From contig JAJTHY010000093.1 in assembly GCA_021298045.1 (NCBI GenBank), positions 1 to 7,027 of the forward strand: a stretch of DNA of 7,027 nucleotides, given 5' to 3'. The translations under genes were made by a program, and so were the position numbers. Origin of the DNA: Candidatus Jidaibacter sp. Its GTDB lineage: Bacteria > Pseudomonadota > Alphaproteobacteria > Rickettsiales > Midichloriaceae. Positions 6,419 to 7,027 of this stretch are shown in pieces; the first letter of the stretch is position 1, and the number at the start of each line of letters is the position of its first letter. The notes under the pieces are model-generated. The model was not told the DNA's origin. It did no database searches and worked only from the letters and a program-made list of their open reading frames with translations.

Positions 6419-6464
6419 CGCAAAGAAACGAAGCCTAAATTGTTTTAATATGTCAGAGAGTACA

Positions 6465-6501
6465 TGGTTCATAGGAAAACTATGAATTAATTATTAGGAG
6501 G
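6465..6501 (+). promoter_or_regulatory. Leader hairpin and perfect Shine-Dalgarno site
   Basis: A hairpin of 10 pairs, counting two G-U pairs, forms between 6465-6474 and 6480-6489 with loop GAAAA; its inner 7 pairs (TTCATAG/CTATGAA) are perfect. Six bases beyond it is AGGAGG (6496-6501), 6 bases before the ATG at 6508. This is the only full-consensus ribosome site in the window. The hairpin leaves the site free and could shield the 5' end of the message, which fits strong expression (inference). Confidence 0.6.
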
Positions 6502-6507
6502 TTATTC

Positions 6508-6813
6508 ATGAAATTATCTGCAATCATTACCGGCGTATCTGTTGCTTTAATAGCTTTTGGTGTTAATGCTGCTGAACCGCAATCAAGAAATCAACAACAA
6601 GAAAATCAAGCTTCTGCTCAAAGAAATCAAGAACAAAATCAAGAGCAAGCTCAAAATTCTGAGCAAAGAAGAAATAACCAAGAGCAAGCTCAAAATTCTG
6701 AACAAAGAAGAAATAACCAAGAGCAAGCTCAAAATTCTGAACAAAGAAGAAATAATCAAGAGCAAGCTAACAGAAAAAATAATAATAATAATAATGCGAG
6801 ACAAAATAATTAA
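6508..6813 (+). CDS. Small secreted Gln/Asn-rich repeat protein
   Basis: A 101-residue protein of unknown function. Residues 1-22 are a textbook signal peptide (MKLSAIITGVSVALIAFGVNAA, cut before EPQ). The mature 79 residues contain almost nothing but Gln, Asn, Glu, Arg, Ala and Ser. Three full copies of a 13-residue unit (NQEQAQNSEQRRN) lie at 44-56, 57-69 and 70-82, followed by a partial NQEQA (83-87), an Asn6 run (91-96) and a short basic end. No cysteine, aromatic or hydrophobic core is present after the signal peptide, so the mature protein is probably disordered or an extended charged helix, exported to the periplasm or beyond. It has its own leader with the best ribosome site in the window and a strong terminator, so it appears to be a single-gene, well-expressed unit. 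Frames on both strands stay open across the repeat because the unit is 39 bases and lacks stops; signal peptide, ribosome site and terminator identify this frame as the real one. Confidence 0.8.
   Translation: MKLSAIITGVSVALIAFGVNAAEPQSRNQQQENQASAQRNQEQNQEQAQNSEQRRNNQEQAQNSEQRRNNQEQAQNSEQRRNNQEQANRKNNNNNNARQNN
6637..6768 (+). repeat. 39-base tandem repeat inside the small secreted protein gene
   Basis: Copies lie at 6637-6675, 6676-6714 and 6715-6753, with 15 bases of a fourth at 6754-6768. Copies 2 and 3 are identical. Copy 1 differs from them at two bases, both silent (AAT/AAC for Asn, GAG/GAA for Glu). The period is a multiple of three, so copy-number change keeps the reading frame. Confidence 0.95.
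6778..6795 (+). repeat. (AAT)6 trinucleotide repeat coding for Asn6
   Basis: Six uninterrupted AAT codons (residues 91-96) near the C-terminus of the small secreted protein. Such tracts can change length by slippage without losing frame. Confidence 0.9.
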
Positions 6814-6828
6814 CGTCACAAACGTTAA
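6810..6828 (+). terminator. Hairpin overlapping the stop codon
   Basis: A perfect 7-base inverted repeat TTAACGT (6810-6816) and ACGTTAA (6822-6828) with loop CACAA. It includes the stop codon of the repeat-protein gene and has no T-run of its own. It probably acts with the terminator 10 bases downstream or protects the 3' end. Confidence 0.45.
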
Positions 6829-6838
6829 ATTATAGCAG

Positions 6839-6865
6839 AAAAGCCTGGTGTTCCCAGGCTTTTTT
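6839..6865 (+). terminator. Strong intrinsic terminator
   Basis: AAAAGCCTGG (6839-6848) pairs perfectly with CCAGGCTTTT (6854-6863) around a 5-base loop, and a run of six T follows the GC stem (6860-6865). The upstream A-run means it could also stop transcription arriving from the right, though the T-run on that strand is shorter. Confidence 0.92.
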
Positions 6866-6918
6866 GTTGTTCTTTAAGCGGTTGTCACAGGGCGACCGCA
6901 TTAAAATTCAGAAGCAAC
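6866..6918. repeat. Long imperfect palindrome
   Basis: The core stem GCGGTTGTC (6878-6886) pairs with GGCGACCGC (6891-6899) over all nine positions, counting G-U pairs, with loop ACAG. Outward the symmetry continues with small gaps: TTTAA with TTAAA, and GTTG..TTC with GAA.GCAAC. No T-run follows on either strand, so it is not a simple terminator. It may be an intergenic repeat, an RNA processing site or the relic of a mobile palindrome. Confidence 0.55.
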
Positions 6919-7027
6919 GGCGTTACAACACGAACATGGATAAAAGCTTCAATTAATACCTTGTAATTTAAAGCAAAAACCTCTAAAATCTTCGCTGTGA
7001 ATGTGGCGCTCCATCTACTCATAGTCA
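6885..7027 (-). CDS. Possible 3' end of a leftward gene, unrecognised
   Basis: A minus-strand frame is open from the right edge to a TGA at 6887-6885. It could begin at the ATG at 7022 (45 residues, MSRWSATFTAKILEV...) or further out. The product would be hydrophobic (VVTPLLLNF). I recognise no family, there is no ribosome site in view, and the last codons run into the palindrome at 6866-6918. It may be a gene end, a decayed gene or chance. Confidence 0.2.
   Translation of the reverse strand, partial: TMSRWSATFTAKILEVFALNYKVLIEAFIHVRVVTPLLLNFNAVAL

Noticed and set aside
6637..6768. Tandem repeats as a CRISPR array
   Set aside because: The units are directly adjacent without spacers and encode an in-frame protein with a signal peptide.
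6557..6835. Long frames in another plus frame and on the minus strand across the repeat region
   Set aside because: They stay open only because the 39-base unit contains no stops in those frames. They lack ribosome sites, and their products are simple Lys/Ile or Leu/Ser repeats.

Overview
The window looks like chromosome from an AT-rich alphaproteobacterium. L33, the divergent isoaspartyl-methyltransferase-like protein and MotB (with its His-rich N-terminus before the membrane anchor) all have an alphaproteobacterial look. Low GC suggests a Rickettsiales- or Holosporales-like, host-associated lineage, but that placement is inference and I cannot name a genus. The standard genetic code fits: TGA is used as a stop (lolD, motB) and Trp is TGG.

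Layout. Positions 1-171 hold no convincing complete gene. They contain an imperfect palindrome, and a good leftward promoter lies in the end of the neighbouring gene. Positions 172-1377 carry two leftward genes: a signal-peptide protein of unknown function, then a PCMT-like methyltransferase. A roughly 210-base divergent region (1378-1588) holds back-to-back promoters. Rightwards from there runs a compact housekeeping cluster: rpmG (ribosomal protein L33, 56 aa), lolD (lipoprotein-release ATPase), ruvB (Holliday-junction helicase) and miaA (tRNA A37 prenyltransferase). Gaps inside it are 17 and 12 bases, and ruvB and miaA overlap by 11 bases. No terminator is visible inside, so one transcript from the promoter at 1529-1557 is likely. 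After 88 AT-rich bases come motA and motB, overlapping by 35 bases, which encode the flagellar stator. Their presence implies a motile cell or a lineage that has kept flagellar genes.

After a 168-base leader region with a hairpin and a perfect Shine-Dalgarno sequence comes a small secreted Gln/Asn-rich protein. It is built on a 39-base tandem repeat and followed by a strong intrinsic terminator. The last 160 bases hold a second long imperfect palindrome and a leftward reading frame cut by the window edge.

Most of the window is ordinary core genome. I see no defence system, CRISPR array, insertion sequence or integrase, and no clear new multi-gene system. The least explained parts are the repeat protein with its stacked hairpins, the unrecognised secreted protein, the lysine-rich tail on LolD, and the palindromic sequences at both ends.
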